Source: Microbacterium foliorum (GTDB taxonomy: Bacteria; Actinomycetota; Actinomycetes; Actinomycetales; Microbacteriaceae). From it: 64,000 bases of DNA. The notes below the pieces were generated by a model that saw only the letters and a list, made by a program, of their open reading frames with translations, searched no databases and was not told the DNA's origin. Positions 33,916 to 42,484 of this stretch are shown here, in pieces. How positions within the stretch are numbered: the stretch's first letter is position 1; every line of letters begins with the position of its first letter. The position numbers and the translations under genes are program-made. Where the stretch lies: NCBI RefSeq assembly GCF_006385575.1, contig NZ_CP041040.1, positions 2,418,001 to 2,482,000 on the forward strand, in the 5' to 3' direction.

Positions 33916-35727
33916 TCAGTCGAGCTCTTCCGTCAGCTCGAACCAGCGGAGTTCGAGCTGCTCGATCTCGGCCTGCTGATCGCTGATCGCCTTCATCTTG
34001 TCGCCGAGACCCGCGAAGTCCGACTGGTCGTGTTCCGCCAGCGCGGTCTTCGCCCTGTCGACCTGCTGAGTGAGCTTCTGGATGCGGCGCTCTAGCGACG
34101 AGACCTCCTTCTGCGCTGAGCGCAGGGCGGCACCGTCGAGGCTGGAGGCCTTCTTCTCGGTGTTGACGGCGGTCTGCGACTTGCCGGGCGCCGAGGTCTG
34201 CAGCTGCCGCAGTCGCAGGTACTCGTCGACACCTCCGGGCAGGTGCCGCAGGTGGCCGTCGAGGATCGCGAACTGCTGGTCGGTGACGCGCTCGAGGAAG
34301 TACCGGTCGTGGCTGACCACGAGCAGGGTTCCCGACCACGAGTCGAGGAGGTCCTCGATGGCCGCGAGCATGTCGGTGTCGAGATCGTTGGTCGGCTCGT
34401 CGAGGATCAGCACGTTGGGCTGGTCGAGGAGCACGAGCAGCAGCTGCAGTCGACGCTGCTGGCCGCCCGAGAGATCCTTCACGGGCGTGGAGAGCTGGGC
34501 CGAATCGAAGCCGAGTCGCTCGAGCAGCTGGCCCGGCGTGAGCTCCTGGGCCTTCGAGCCGGAGCCCATCGTGTACGAGGTGCGCAGCCGCGAGATCACG
34601 ACACGCACCGGCTCGCGCCGAACGTCTTCGAGCTCGTCGAGGCGCTGGGTGAGCGTCTTGACCTTCACGGTCGTGCCGCGCTTCACACGGCCCACGGTCG
34701 GCTCGACGGTGCCCGAGATGAGGCCGAGAAGCGTCGACTTGCCGGCGCCGTTGACGCCGAGAATGCCGGTGCGCTCCCCCGGCGCGATGCGCCACTCGAC
34801 GTCGCGCAGCACCTCTCGCGTGCCACCGTCGACGGTCGGATAGGTCACGCCCACGTCGAGGAGGTCGACGACGTCCTTTCCGAGGCGCGATACCGCGAGC
34901 GACTGCAGCGAGATCTTGTCGCGGATCTCCGGCACGTCGGCGATGAGTTCGTTGGCGGCGTCGATGCGGAACTTCGGCTTCGCGGTGCGAGCGGGCGCGC
35001 CTCGGCGCAGCCAGGCGAGCTCCTTCTTGGCGAGGTTCTGGCGCTTGGCCTCGGTCGCGGCCGACATCCGGTCGCGTTCGACGCGCTGCAGGATGTATGC
35101 CGCGTAGCCGCCCTCGAAGGGCTCGACGATGCGGTCGTGCACCTCCCACGTCTCGGTCGAGATCTCGTCGAGGAACCACCGGTCGTGGGTGACGACCATG
35201 AGGGCTCCCGAGTTCGGGCTCCATCGCTTCTTGAGGTGTCCGGCCAGCCAGGTGATGGCTTCGACGTCGAGATGGTTGGTGGGCTCATCGAGCGCGATGA
35301 CGTCCCAGTCGCCCGTCAGCAGCTTGGCGAGCGAGACGCGACGGCGCTGGCCACCGCTGAGGGAGCCGATCTCGGCGTCCCACGGCAGATCCTTCAGCAG
35401 CCCCTCGATCACATCGCGGATGCGGGGGTCGCCCGCCCACTCGTACTCGGGGGTGTCGCCGACGACCGCCGCGCTGATGGTCAGGTCGTCGCTGAGGGTG
35501 TCGGCCTGGTCGAGAACGCCGATCGTCGTGCCGCCACGCACCGTCACGCGTCCGGAGTTCGGCTCCTTGATGCCCGCCAGCATGCCGAGCAGACTCGACT
35601 TGCCGTCGCCGTTGCGGCCGACGATGCCGATGCGGTCACCTTCTTCGATGCCGAGGGTCACGGAGTCGAAGACGACCCTCGTCGGATATTCGAGGTGAAG
35701 GGCTTCTGCCCCGAGAAGATGTGCCAT
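33916..35727 (-). CDS. ABC-F family ATPase (Uup-like)
   Basis: Soluble twin-ATPase protein of 603 residues with no membrane segments. Domain 1 has GRNGDGKSSLLG, LSGGQRRRVSLAKLL and DEPTNHLD. Domain 2 has [27 protein letters not shown] and DEPTNDLD. The linker between them is basic. The last 70 residues form a predicted coiled coil (VSSLERRIQKLTQQVDRAKTAL), as in Uup-type proteins that act on ribosomes or branched DNA. The start ATG at 35727 has GGGGAG upstream. Antibiotic resistance is not implied by the sequence. Confidence 0.92.
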   Translation of the reverse strand: MAHLLGAEALHLEYPTRVVFDSVTLGIEEGDRIGIVGRNGDGKSSLLGMLAGIKEPNSGRVTVRGGTTIGVLDQADTLSDDLTISAAVVGDTPEYEWAGDPRIRDVIEGLLKDLPWDAEIGSLSGGQRRRVSLAKLLTGDWDVIALDEPTNHLDVEAITWLAGHLKKRWSPNSGALMVVTHDRWFLDEISTETWEVHDRIVEPFEGGYAAYILQRVERDRMSAATEAKRQNLAKKELAWLRRGAPARTAKPKFRIDAANELIADVPEIRDKISLQSLAVSRLGKDVVDLLDVGVTYPTVDGGTREVLRDVEWRIAPGERTGILGVNGAGKSTLLGLISGTVEPTVGRVKRGTTVKVKTLTQRLDELEDVRREPVRVVISRLRTSYTMGSGSKAQELTPGQLLERLGFDSAQLSTPVKDLSGGQQRRLQLLLVLLDQPNVLILDEPTNDLDTDMLAAIEDLLDSWSGTLLVVSHDRYFLERVTDQQFAILDGHLRHLPGGVDEYLRLRQLQTSAPGKSQTAVNTEKKASSLDGAALRSAQKEVSSLERRIQKLTQQVDRAKTALAEHDQSDFAGLGDKMKAISDQQAEIEQLELRWFELTEELD

Positions 35728-35766
35728 ATCACTCCCCAGGGTAGTCGGGCACGCTGGGTGGGCCGG

Positions 35767-36564
35767 TCAGCTGAGCGCTGCGGCGACAACGGGAGCGTGG
35801 CGCGACTCCATCTCGGCATCCCAGACGCCCAGGAGCTCGAAGGTCGCGATGCGGAACACGAGGGCGCGGATGATGCACTGACGGCCTTCTGCTCTCTCGT
35901 CTGCAAGCCTGAGCATCTCGGTCGGATCGAGTCCATGCCAGCATGCTGCGTCGGCCAGCACGATCGCGTCGGCGAATCCGACCGGACGCCAGTACGGAGC
36001 CCAGTCGATGATCGCCGGGGGCTGCCCCGGTGCGAACATCACGTTGCCGAGGAGGTCGCCGTGGATGATCTGGGCAGGTGCGTCGACCGGGTGGAAGGCT
36101 GTGGCGAGGTGCTGGAGCGTGCGGACCGGCGGAAGATCCTCTTCTTCCCACGCGATCCTGTCCGACCGCGCCCACGGGTCGTCTGCGGCGTCGAGGAAGT
36201 CAGGTCGGTCGAGGTCCGCGACAGCACGATGGAATGCGGCGGCGGTGGCGAGCACATCGGTCACACGGGTCTCATCGGTCCGACCGGGCAGCCATCGCCA
36301 GGCCTCCCAGCCGTCGATCGTCCACGCTCCGGAAGCCGACGGGATCGGGCGCGATGTGCGGAACTCGGTCGAGCGTGGAAGATGCGCGAGGACGTTCGCC
36401 TTCCACAGCGTCTCGCCGTCTCCGGCCGAGGGGCGCAGCACGGTGTCGGCCGCACGCCAGGTCAGACCGCGTCCGCCGGGGAGGTTGCGGAGTTCCTCGT
36501 GGTGCGTGGCGGAGACTCCGAACTCCGCGAGCACCGCATTCGATGGTCGCGCCGCGGTCGTCAT
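35767..36564 (-). CDS. Aminoglycoside phosphotransferase-like protein (TIGR02569 type)
   Basis: Protein of 265 residues with a kinase-like C-terminal lobe. The catalytic loop IIHGDLLGNVMF (near residue 189) and the metal motif AIIDWAPYWRP (near 207) are intact. The N-terminal lobe is short and lacks an obvious ATP-binding Lys motif. Proteins of this type in actinobacteria have no firm substrate. The start ATG at 36564 lies nine bases after the stop of the hydrolase gene, so the two form a small operon. I do not infer aminoglycoside resistance. Confidence 0.8.
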   Translation of the reverse strand: MTTAARPSNAVLAEFGVSATHHEELRNLPGGRGLTWRAADTVLRPSAGDGETLWKANVLAHLPRSTEFRTSRPIPSASGAWTIDGWEAWRWLPGRTDETRVTDVLATAAAFHRAVADLDRPDFLDAADDPWARSDRIAWEEEDLPPVRTLQHLATAFHPVDAPAQIIHGDLLGNVMFAPGQPPAIIDWAPYWRPVGFADAIVLADAACWHGLDPTEMLRLADERAEGRQCIIRALVFRIATFELLGVWDAEMESRHAPVVAAALS

Positions 36565-36573
36565 GATCCGAGG

Positions 36574-37311
36574 CTATGGCAGCGTGCGTGACGCCGGTGG
36601 CCCGAAGAGTTCGGGGAGGGATGCGGTGAACTCGTCGAAATGGCTGTACCAGATGGTGTGCGCGGCCCCGGGGATGCTGCGGACATCGGCGCCGTTCGCC
36701 GCGAATCTGCGGGCGTCGTCGTCGCTGACCCACGAGCTCGGTTCAGCCTTGACGACGATCGAACCGGCGTCGGGGAGCCAGGAGTGATCGGTGTCGCAGG
36801 AGATGGATGCTGTCGTGGCCGGGTCGAAGAGTGCGGCGGCGCGGGCCTCCACCTCGGCATCCTGCACGGAGTAGAAGGGGCGTGATGCGAGCAGATCCTC
36901 CGGAGTCAGGCGCGCTCCACGGTCGCGCGCGTACTGCGCTGTGAGAGTCGCGCGGTCGTGTCCTCCGGTCAGGGCGAGCGCCGCGTCGACGTACACAGTG
37001 ACGTCGGGCTGCAGCATCTCGGCGGCCGCGGCGAGGACTGTCGCCCCGTAGGAATGGCCGACGGCTGCGAGCGGACGCCCTGGTCCGAGGCGCCGGACCG
37101 TCTCGACCACGGACGCCGCCGCCTGCTCGATCGTGAGCTGCGGGTCGCGTTCCGACAGGCCGTGACCGGGGAGGTCGAGCGCGATGACGCGGTGGCCGTT
37201 GGCTGTGAGCGGCGGGATCAGGCGCCACCAGCTGTCGGACGACCCCATCATGCCGTGGAGCAGGAGCACAGTGCTCGGGCCGGTCCCGGCGTCGATCGCG
37301 TGGAGAAGCAT
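36574..37311 (-). CDS. Alpha/beta-hydrolase
   Basis: Predicted hydrolase of 245 residues. The oxyanion segment LLLHGMMGSSDSWWRL is at residues 16-31. The nucleophile is Ser87 in AVGHSYGATVL, and the catalytic His is in IPGAAHTIWYSHF near residue 218. LDLPGHGLSERDP is the usual strand-4 region. There is no signal peptide, so it is cytoplasmic. GACACT lies six bases before the ATG at 37311, so the mRNA may be leaderless. The substrate is unknown. Confidence 0.88.
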   Translation of the reverse strand: MLLHAIDAGTGPSTVLLLHGMMGSSDSWWRLIPPLTANGHRVIALDLPGHGLSERDPQLTIEQAAASVVETVRRLGPGRPLAAVGHSYGATVLAAAAEMLQPDVTVYVDAALALTGGHDRATLTAQYARDRGARLTPEDLLASRPFYSVQDAEVEARAAALFDPATTASISCDTDHSWLPDAGSIVVKAEPSSWVSDDDARRFAANGADVRSIPGAAHTIWYSHFDEFTASLPELFGPPASRTLP

Positions 37312-37369
37312 GCCGCCAGTGTCGCATGCTTTCGTTACCTTTCCGTGATCATGTCAGGATCGGAATGTC

Positions 37370-37385
37370 TCGTATCTATCTTCGA
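37370..37385. promoter_or_regulatory. Degenerate SOS-box-like palindrome
   Basis: TCGTATCTATCTTCGA has the 16-base layout of the actinobacterial LexA site TCGAAC-N4-GTTCGA, with three mismatches in twelve. It lies 30 bases upstream of the DUF222/HNH start codon and may be decayed or non-functional. Confidence 0.3.
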
Positions 37386-37386
37386 A

Positions 37387-37408
37387 TGTCGGTGGTCCCT
37401 GATCTACT
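37387..37408 (+). promoter_or_regulatory. Damage-type promoter signature of the DUF222/HNH gene
   Basis: TGTCGGTG (37387-37394), eight bases, then TCTACT (37403-37408), then six bases to the ATG at 37415. The first block and the spacing match the PafBC-dependent, RecA-independent promoter of mycobacteria (TGTCRGTG, N8, TAnnnT). The -10 has one mismatch. Confidence 0.6.
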
Positions 37409-37414
37409 TATGGC

Positions 37415-38752
37415 ATGACAGCACTGCTCGACGCGACGGACACGCAGATGGCGACACTCGCCGATCTCGTCGACGCGCTGCAGGTCGCGGAGGCGACGCT
37501 GAGCAGCATGAGCGCCGCACGCGACGAGCTGCTGGCTATCGCCGCGCGGCTGGCGATCGACATCGCCAAGCAAGGTGATCACCCTGATCGCGGAGACCAC
37601 TCTCTTCGCACCGTGGCTGCCGAGATCGCTGCAGTGCAGCACGTCAGCGACCGCACGATCGAGCGGCGGATGGCGGCCGCGGAGCTGCTGGTCGATCATT
37701 TTCCCGACGTATGGGCCGCTCAGGGGGCGGGGCGGATCAGCCCGGCGCACTCCCGGGTGATCGTCGACGCGGGGTCGGGCATCGAGTCGCCCAGCGATCG
37801 CGAGAACTACTCCGCGGTCATCCTCCCGATCGCCGAGGCAGAGTCGCCCAACCGTCTGCGCGCGTTGGCCCGGCGGGTCGCCGAGCGGTTCGCTCCGACG
37901 ACAGTGTCGGAGCGCCACCGGCGAGCCAGGTCTCAGCGACGCGTATGGGTGACGGATGGCGAAGACGGGATGGCGGCGCTGCACACGCACGCGCCCGCTG
38001 CGCTCGTCCACGGAATGTTCGACCGTCTCTCGCAGATGGCGCATGCACTGCGCAACGAGAACCTTCGCGCGAAGCGACAGGCAGCTCGCGACGGCAGCGA
38101 GTTCGAGGCGGATGACCGAACGGTCGATGAGATCCGTGCCGACCTGCTCGCCGATCTCGTGCTCAGCGGACAGCCGACCGGTCACGACAGCGAAGACGGG
38201 CTGCTCGGTGCCATCAGTGCGCGGATCGAGATCACCGTTCCGGTGACGACCCTGATGCATGACGATGCGGACGAGGCGTCGGATGCCGATGCGGCGCCGC
38301 CCGCCGAGCTCGATGGGCGTGCCCCGATCGATGTCGACACCGCACGCACCATGGCCGGTCAGACGAAGGGGTGGGATCGGGTGCTGACGCATCCGATCAG
38401 CGGTCGAGTGCTCGCGGTCGACCGATATCGACCGAGTCGCCACCTCCGCAGGCATCTGCGTGCACGGGACCAACGATGTCGCTTCCCCACCTGCGGGATT
38501 GCTGCGCGCAAATGCGATCTCGACCACAATCACTCGGCCTCGACCGGTGGCGCGACCTGCGAGACGAACCTCGCGTCCTTCTGTCGCCGACATCATGTTC
38601 TGAAGCACCACTCCCCCTGGCACGTCGAACAGAAACCCGGCGGGGTCATGGAGTGGACGAGCCCCACGGGCCGAACCTACGTCGACACTCCTCCTGCACC
38701 GAACACGGTGACCTTCACCGTGGCAGAGGATGCTGCACGCGCGCCGTTCTGA
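37415..38752 (+). CDS. DUF222 and HNH endonuclease domain protein (13E12 repeat family)
   Basis: Protein of 445 residues. The first 330 or so form the helical DUF222 domain (ERRMAAAELLVDHFPDVWAA; AGRISPAHSRVIVDAGSG). The C-terminal HNH nuclease motif is complete: C355xxxxC360, CDLDHNH at 367-373, Asn385, and FCRRHHVLKHH at 389-399. Members of this actinobacterial family are often present in many copies, and several mycobacterial ones are induced by DNA damage. The ATG at 37415 has no ribosome binding site but sits six bases after a -10. The precise cellular role is not known. Confidence 0.9.
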   Translation: MTALLDATDTQMATLADLVDALQVAEATLSSMSAARDELLAIAARLAIDIAKQGDHPDRGDHSLRTVAAEIAAVQHVSDRTIERRMAAAELLVDHFPDVWAAQGAGRISPAHSRVIVDAGSGIESPSDRENYSAVILPIAEAESPNRLRALARRVAERFAPTTVSERHRRARSQRRVWVTDGEDGMAALHTHAPAALVHGMFDRLSQMAHALRNENLRAKRQAARDGSEFEADDRTVDEIRADLLADLVLSGQPTGHDSEDGLLGAISARIEITVPVTTLMHDDADEASDADAAPPAELDGRAPIDVDTARTMAGQTKGWDRVLTHPISGRVLAVDRYRPSRHLRRHLRARDQRCRFPTCGIAARKCDLDHNHSASTGGATCETNLASFCRRHHVLKHHSPWHVEQKPGGVMEWTSPTGRTYVDTPPAPNTVTFTVAEDAARAPF

Positions 38753-38814
38753 GCGAGGCGCTGGTCGCCGCCTGGTGCTGTGGATAACTGCGGCGGCACC
38801 GACCGCACTTTGAC

Positions 38815-38820
38815 TACGGT
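38815..38820 (+). promoter_or_regulatory. Candidate leaderless -10 (TACGGT)
   Basis: TACGGT is six bases before the GTG at 38827, which supports that GTG over the ATG at 38869 as the start. Confidence 0.4.
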
Positions 38821-38826
38821 GGCGCG

Positions 38827-39396
38827 GTGACCCCTCCTCGCTCGCGCCCCTCGCCCGCTCCCAGACCGATGACGACGCGCACAAGAAGTGTGGCTGTCGT
38901 GTTGGTAGCGATCGCTCTCGGCCAGCTGCTCGGGTGCGCACCAGGGCCGGCACCGGTGCCCACCCCGACGCCTGCATTCGCCAGCGAGGAAGAGGCGTTC
39001 GCGGCGGCGGAAGAGGTGTACCGGGCGTATTTTGACGCCCTAAGCGCTCGGGCACGTGGTGATTCTGAGCCTGACCCGCAGGAGTTTCTTACGTCTCTCG
39101 CACTTGAAAGTGACATCGAGGCTCAGAGGTCACTACGTGAATGGGGGCTACGGGCCAGCGGGGAGGCGAAGATCCTGTCTTTCCGCGGGACAGAGGCAAG
39201 TGTTGGCGAGCCGACCGCGAAAGTCGAAGGGATGGTGTGCATCGACGTATCTGAGTTTCGAGTCGTTGACGCGGGCGGCATCGACGTCACGCCTCCTGAC
39301 CGAGGCGACGTTGTTGCGCAGCTCGTGGAATTCTCCGGAGACGGCGATAACCTGCTGATCGCTCACGAGGATTCCGCAGATGGGGAGACATGCTAA
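38827..39396 (+). CDS. Lipoprotein of unknown function
   Basis: Exported protein of 189 residues from the GTG at 38827, or 175 from the ATG at 38869 (MTTRTRSVAVVL). The signal peptide ends in LLGC and is followed by a Pro/Thr linker (PGPAPVPTPTP). The mature part has a helical segment EEAFAAAEEVYRAYFDAL and then mixed alpha/beta sequence with one cysteine near the middle and one at the extreme C-terminus, which could pair. Its last eight bases overlap the next gene. From about 39040 base composition drops and rarer codons appear, unlike the neighbours. I do not recognise a family. Confidence 0.7.
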   Translation: MTPPRSRPSPAPRPMTTRTRSVAVVLVAIALGQLLGCAPGPAPVPTPTPAFASEEEAFAAAEEVYRAYFDALSARARGDSEPDPQEFLTSLALESDIEAQRSLREWGLRASGEAKILSFRGTEASVGEPTAKVEGMVCIDVSEFRVVDAGGIDVTPPDRGDVVAQLVEFSGDGDNLLIAHEDSADGETC

Positions 39397-40235
39397 CCAG
39401 GACCGCAACGGCCTTGATGGCCGTCGCACTAGTGCTGGCCATGCCAAACGCTGCCACTCGGGCTAGTTCCGGCTGCACCACAGCCTCGCAGATGATGGGC
39501 CTCTGCGGCTCCACTGACGGCTCGTCTCTCACCATCACCGGCACGCAGCAGCAGCAGGGCACCAACCCGAACACGGACACACGCCGAAGCAACGGAGGCC
39601 CGAGCGGCCCATCCGGGCCCGGCGCACCGTCGGGACCGAGCCAGGAGGCGATCGATCTCGCGGCGTGCATGGATGACTCGGGCACCACGCGATGTGCGCC
39701 CCGTCTGAACCGGCCCGCTGCGCCGGCGACGAGCCCGCCGGCGACGGGCGCCCCGACGATCGTCATCTCCGACCTCGCGCGGTTCGCCCCGGCATCCGTC
39801 CTCGCCACCGCCGAACCCGGCAACGTCGGAATCGCCGGGATGCCGACCAACTTCACCGCTGCTGCGACACCGCAGGTCCAAGATGGCGAGCTGTTCGGCG
39901 TGCCGCTGCGCGTGCGGTTCGTCCCGGCCGGATACGACTACACGTACGGCGACGGCAGCTCCGCGACAGTGACGACACCGGGGCAGACCTGGGAGGCGCT
40001 CGGTCAGGCGCAGTTCACGCCGACCCCGACCAGCCACGTCTACCGCGAACCCGGCGTGTACCCAGCCCGGGTCGACATCCGATACACCGCGCAGGTGGAC
40101 CTCGGCGGCGGGTGGATCGACGTTCCCGGGCAGCTCACGACCAGCGGCGCCACGCAGGAGATCCGCATCCTCGAGGCCCGCACCGCGCTCGTCGCCCACA
40201 CCTGCGACGAGAACCCGGCCGGCGTCGGCTGCTGA
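39390..40235 (+). CDS. Secreted protein with PKD-like domain, function unknown
   Basis: Exported protein of 281 residues. A Sec-type signal (TATALMAVALVLAMPNAATRA) is followed by a low-complexity Gln/Asn/Gly/Pro/Ser region (about residues 50-90). Two short cysteine pairs are visible, one near residue 29-39 and one at the C-terminus (HTCDENPAGVGC). The second half contains YDYTYGDGSSATV, SHVYREPGVYPARVDI and a following strand pattern, typical of a PKD/immunoglobulin-like fold. Its ATG overlaps the stop of the lipoprotein gene, so both are made together. They may form one cell-surface complex; this is inference. Confidence 0.7.
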   Translation: MLTRTATALMAVALVLAMPNAATRASSGCTTASQMMGLCGSTDGSSLTITGTQQQQGTNPNTDTRRSNGGPSGPSGPGAPSGPSQEAIDLAACMDDSGTTRCAPRLNRPAAPATSPPATGAPTIVISDLARFAPASVLATAEPGNVGIAGMPTNFTAAATPQVQDGELFGVPLRVRFVPAGYDYTYGDGSSATVTTPGQTWEALGQAQFTPTPTSHVYREPGVYPARVDIRYTAQVDLGGGWIDVPGQLTTSGATQEIRILEARTALVAHTCDENPAGVGC

Positions 40236-40294
40236 AGATTCGCCTACGGCGCTCTGCTTCTCGAGAGGCAGCCGCCGACCGATCCCCACCGGCC

Positions 40295-40300
40295 TAAACT
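40295..40300 (+). promoter_or_regulatory. Candidate leaderless -10 (TAAACT)
   Basis: TAAACT is six bases before the GTG at 40307. The rest of the 71-base gap shows nothing I can name. Confidence 0.45.
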
Positions 40301-40306
40301 AGGCAG

Positions 40307-41233
40307 GTGCCATGGAGTCGCCGGGTGTTCTCGCTCTCACTAGCCAACCGCAAGGCAAAGCTGGTGCAGTCGAGAAGGCGACCCGGTCGCTTCGAGCTCA
40401 GCGTGGATGGAGTTGCGCAGTCCGTCGTCTCGATCACCGAGCCCACCGCCCTCGAGTACAGCTACACCCAACACATCGCCCGCGCAATGGATGCCGCCGC
40501 CGAGCCTGATGCGCCGCTGTTCACCGTGCATCTGGGGGCCGGAGCACTCACGCTGGCACGCTACGTCCAGGCGACGCGCGCCGGATCACCTCAGCTGGTG
40601 GTGGAGTTCGAACCCGCGCTCTACGCCGCCGTCATCGACGCGCTGCCATTGCCTCCCGGGTCTGACATACGAGTCATCCTCGGTGACGCTCGGACGGTCG
40701 CGGACGCCGCTCTTCCGAACGAGAAGACATCGCCGGTGCAGTCATCTCCGTCCCCCGGACTTGACGACGCAGCGAGTTATCGCACCGCAATCGACACCGA
40801 TTGGGTGGAGGCGCGCTTCACCGTCGTCGATCTCTGGGATGCCGCCGTCATCCGGCATCGTGTGGCCAGCCAGGAGTTCTATCGCCGGGTCGCCGCGCGC
40901 TCCGCAGCAGCGGGCGTGGTCGCCGTGAACCTGCTCGACGGGCATCCGTTCGAATACTCACGACGACAGGCCGCGACCCTGAGCACCGTGTTCGATCACG
41001 TCGCTGTCGTGCTCGACGCAGAGCCGGAAGATGCGGAAGGGCCACTCGGCAATGTCGTCATCTTCGCGAGCGATGAGCCGCTGGACAAGGTGACCGCCGC
41101 CGCTTTGCTCGACACACCGCGACCTCATCTCCTCCGCGATGGCCATCTGACGTCGTGGATCGCTGAAGCGCGCATCATGACAGATGCCGACGGCACAGAC
41201 TCTCCCGATCCCGACGACCCCCTCTGGGGCTAG
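40307..41233 (+). CDS. Spermidine synthase-like methyltransferase-fold protein
   Basis: Cytoplasmic protein of 308 residues. The Rossmann segment is FTVHLGAGALTLARYVQATRAG near residue 65, the acidic residue that holds the nucleoside is in LVVEFEPALYAAV, and VILGDAR and VVDLWDAAV mark the later strands. It lacks the aminopropyltransferase motif GGGDG (GAGAL here), so polyamine synthesis is doubtful. Such proteins are usually annotated as spermidine synthase-like. The GTG at 40307 is six bases after a -10. It is followed by a terminator and is probably monocistronic. Confidence 0.75.
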   Translation: MPWSRRVFSLSLANRKAKLVQSRRRPGRFELSVDGVAQSVVSITEPTALEYSYTQHIARAMDAAAEPDAPLFTVHLGAGALTLARYVQATRAGSPQLVVEFEPALYAAVIDALPLPPGSDIRVILGDARTVADAALPNEKTSPVQSSPSPGLDDAASYRTAIDTDWVEARFTVVDLWDAAVIRHRVASQEFYRRVAARSAAAGVVAVNLLDGHPFEYSRRQAATLSTVFDHVAVVLDAEPEDAEGPLGNVVIFASDEPLDKVTAAALLDTPRPHLLRDGHLTSWIAEARIMTDADGTDSPDPDDPLWG

Positions 41234-41245
41234 CTGTAGCGCACA

Positions 41246-41281
41246 AAGAGCCGCCCGGACCCGAAGGTCCGGACGGCTCTT
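41246..41281. terminator. Bidirectional terminator
   Basis: Arms 41246-41261 and 41266-41281 pair around the tetraloop CGAA with one mismatch. It lies between two convergent genes, with AA on the left and TCT on the right. Confidence 0.85.
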
Positions 41282-41302
41282 CTGCTGTGAGAGCGGAATC
41301 GA

Positions 41303-42424
41303 TTACTGGTACGACTGCACGATCTCGAGGAGGCTCGGCACGTTGGCGTACGCCTCAGCGGCGTTCTCCTTCGTGACGATGATCGGGTCGAGCAGGTAGG
41401 CCGGAACGATCTTCGCGCCGTTGTCGTACGACTCTTCGTCGTTGACATCGACGGTCTCGCCCGCCTGCAGCTGGCCGACCATCTTGATCGACTGCTCGAC
41501 GAGCAGCGCGGTGTCCTTGTTGATCGTGGAGTACTGGATGCCCTCCATGATCGACTTCACCGACTCGACCTCGGAGTCCTGACCCGTGACGACCGGAACC
41601 GGCTTGCCGGCCTGCTGCACCGACGTGATGATGGCGCGAGCAAGGGTGTCGTTCGGCGACAGCACGCCGTCGACCACGGTGTCACCGCTGTACGACGAGG
41701 TGAGCAGCGTGTCCATGCGGTTCTGCGCGTTCTCCGGAAGCCATCCCTCGGTCGCGGTCTGCGCGATCTCGGTCTGACCCGACACGACGACCAGGTTGCC
41801 GTTGTCGATCTCCGGCTGGAGCACGTCCATGGCGCCGTCGAAGAACACCTTCGAGTTGGCGTCATCCGGCGAGCCCGAGAAGAGCTCGACGTTGTACGGA
41901 GCCTCGTGGCCCGCACGCTCGGCGAGACCGTCGAGCAGAGCCTGCCCCTGCAGCTGGCCGACCTTGAAGTTGTCGAACGCGACGTAGTAGTCGACTGCCT
42001 CGGTGTTCTCGATCAGACGGTCGTACGCGATCACGTACGCGCCTGCGTCCTTGGCGGCCTGCACCTGGGTGGCGAGCTGCTTGCCATCCTTGGCGCCGAT
42101 GATGATGACCTTGGCACCGTTGGTGACCATGGCCTGGATCTGGTTCTGCTGCTCGGCGACCGTGTTGCTCGCCGGGGCGTACTGCACGTCGGCCTTGAAG
42201 CCGGCCTCTTCGAGGCCGTCCGTGAAGAGCTGGCCCGCGAGCACCCAGTTCTCACTGGTCTTGTCGGGAAGCGCGACACCGATCGGGGAGCCTGCTTCGA
42301 AGCCTGCTTCGGCCTCTTCGCCGGATCCCGTGTCGGTTCCGCCGCCGCGCTCACCGGAGCAACCCGTGAGTGCGAAGGCAGCCGTCGCGACGAGCGCTGT
42401 CGCTGTGACGATGATCTTCTTCAT
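41303..42424 (-). CDS. chvE: Multiple-monosaccharide-binding lipoprotein (ChvE type)
   Basis: Sugar-binding lipoprotein of 373 residues. The signal peptide ends in LTGC with Cys22 and a Gly-rich linker. The periplasmic-binding fold begins at GVALPDKTSENWVLAG; ligand-side segments are KVIIIGAKDGKQLATQV and VVTGQDSEVESVKSI. The ATG at 42424 is preceded by AAAGAGATC. It is the last gene of the operon and probably needs strong expression. By analogy with ChvE-GguAB it could bind xylose, glucose, galactose or arabinose. Confidence 0.9.
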   Translation of the reverse strand: MKKIIVTATALVATAAFALTGCSGERGGGTDTGSGEEAEAGFEAGSPIGVALPDKTSENWVLAGQLFTDGLEEAGFKADVQYAPASNTVAEQQNQIQAMVTNGAKVIIIGAKDGKQLATQVQAAKDAGAYVIAYDRLIENTEAVDYYVAFDNFKVGQLQGQALLDGLAERAGHEAPYNVELFSGSPDDANSKVFFDGAMDVLQPEIDNGNLVVVSGQTEIAQTATEGWLPENAQNRMDTLLTSSYSGDTVVDGVLSPNDTLARAIITSVQQAGKPVPVVTGQDSEVESVKSIMEGIQYSTINKDTALLVEQSIKMVGQLQAGETVDVNDEESYDNGAKIVPAYLLDPIIVTKENAAEAYANVPSLLEIVQSYQ

Positions 42425-42484
42425 GTGATCTCTTTCTGTGTGATGTGACGGATTCTGCGTGCGAGCACTGCGCGGAGATTCCGC

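Noticed and set aside
33916..35727. Ribosome-protection antibiotic resistance ABC-F protein
   Set aside because: The C-terminal coiled coil and lack of a long interdomain arm fit Uup-like housekeeping proteins better.
35767..36564. Aminoglycoside resistance gene
   Set aside because: Only the general kinase-like catalytic loop is shared; residues that define resistance enzymes cannot be shown.
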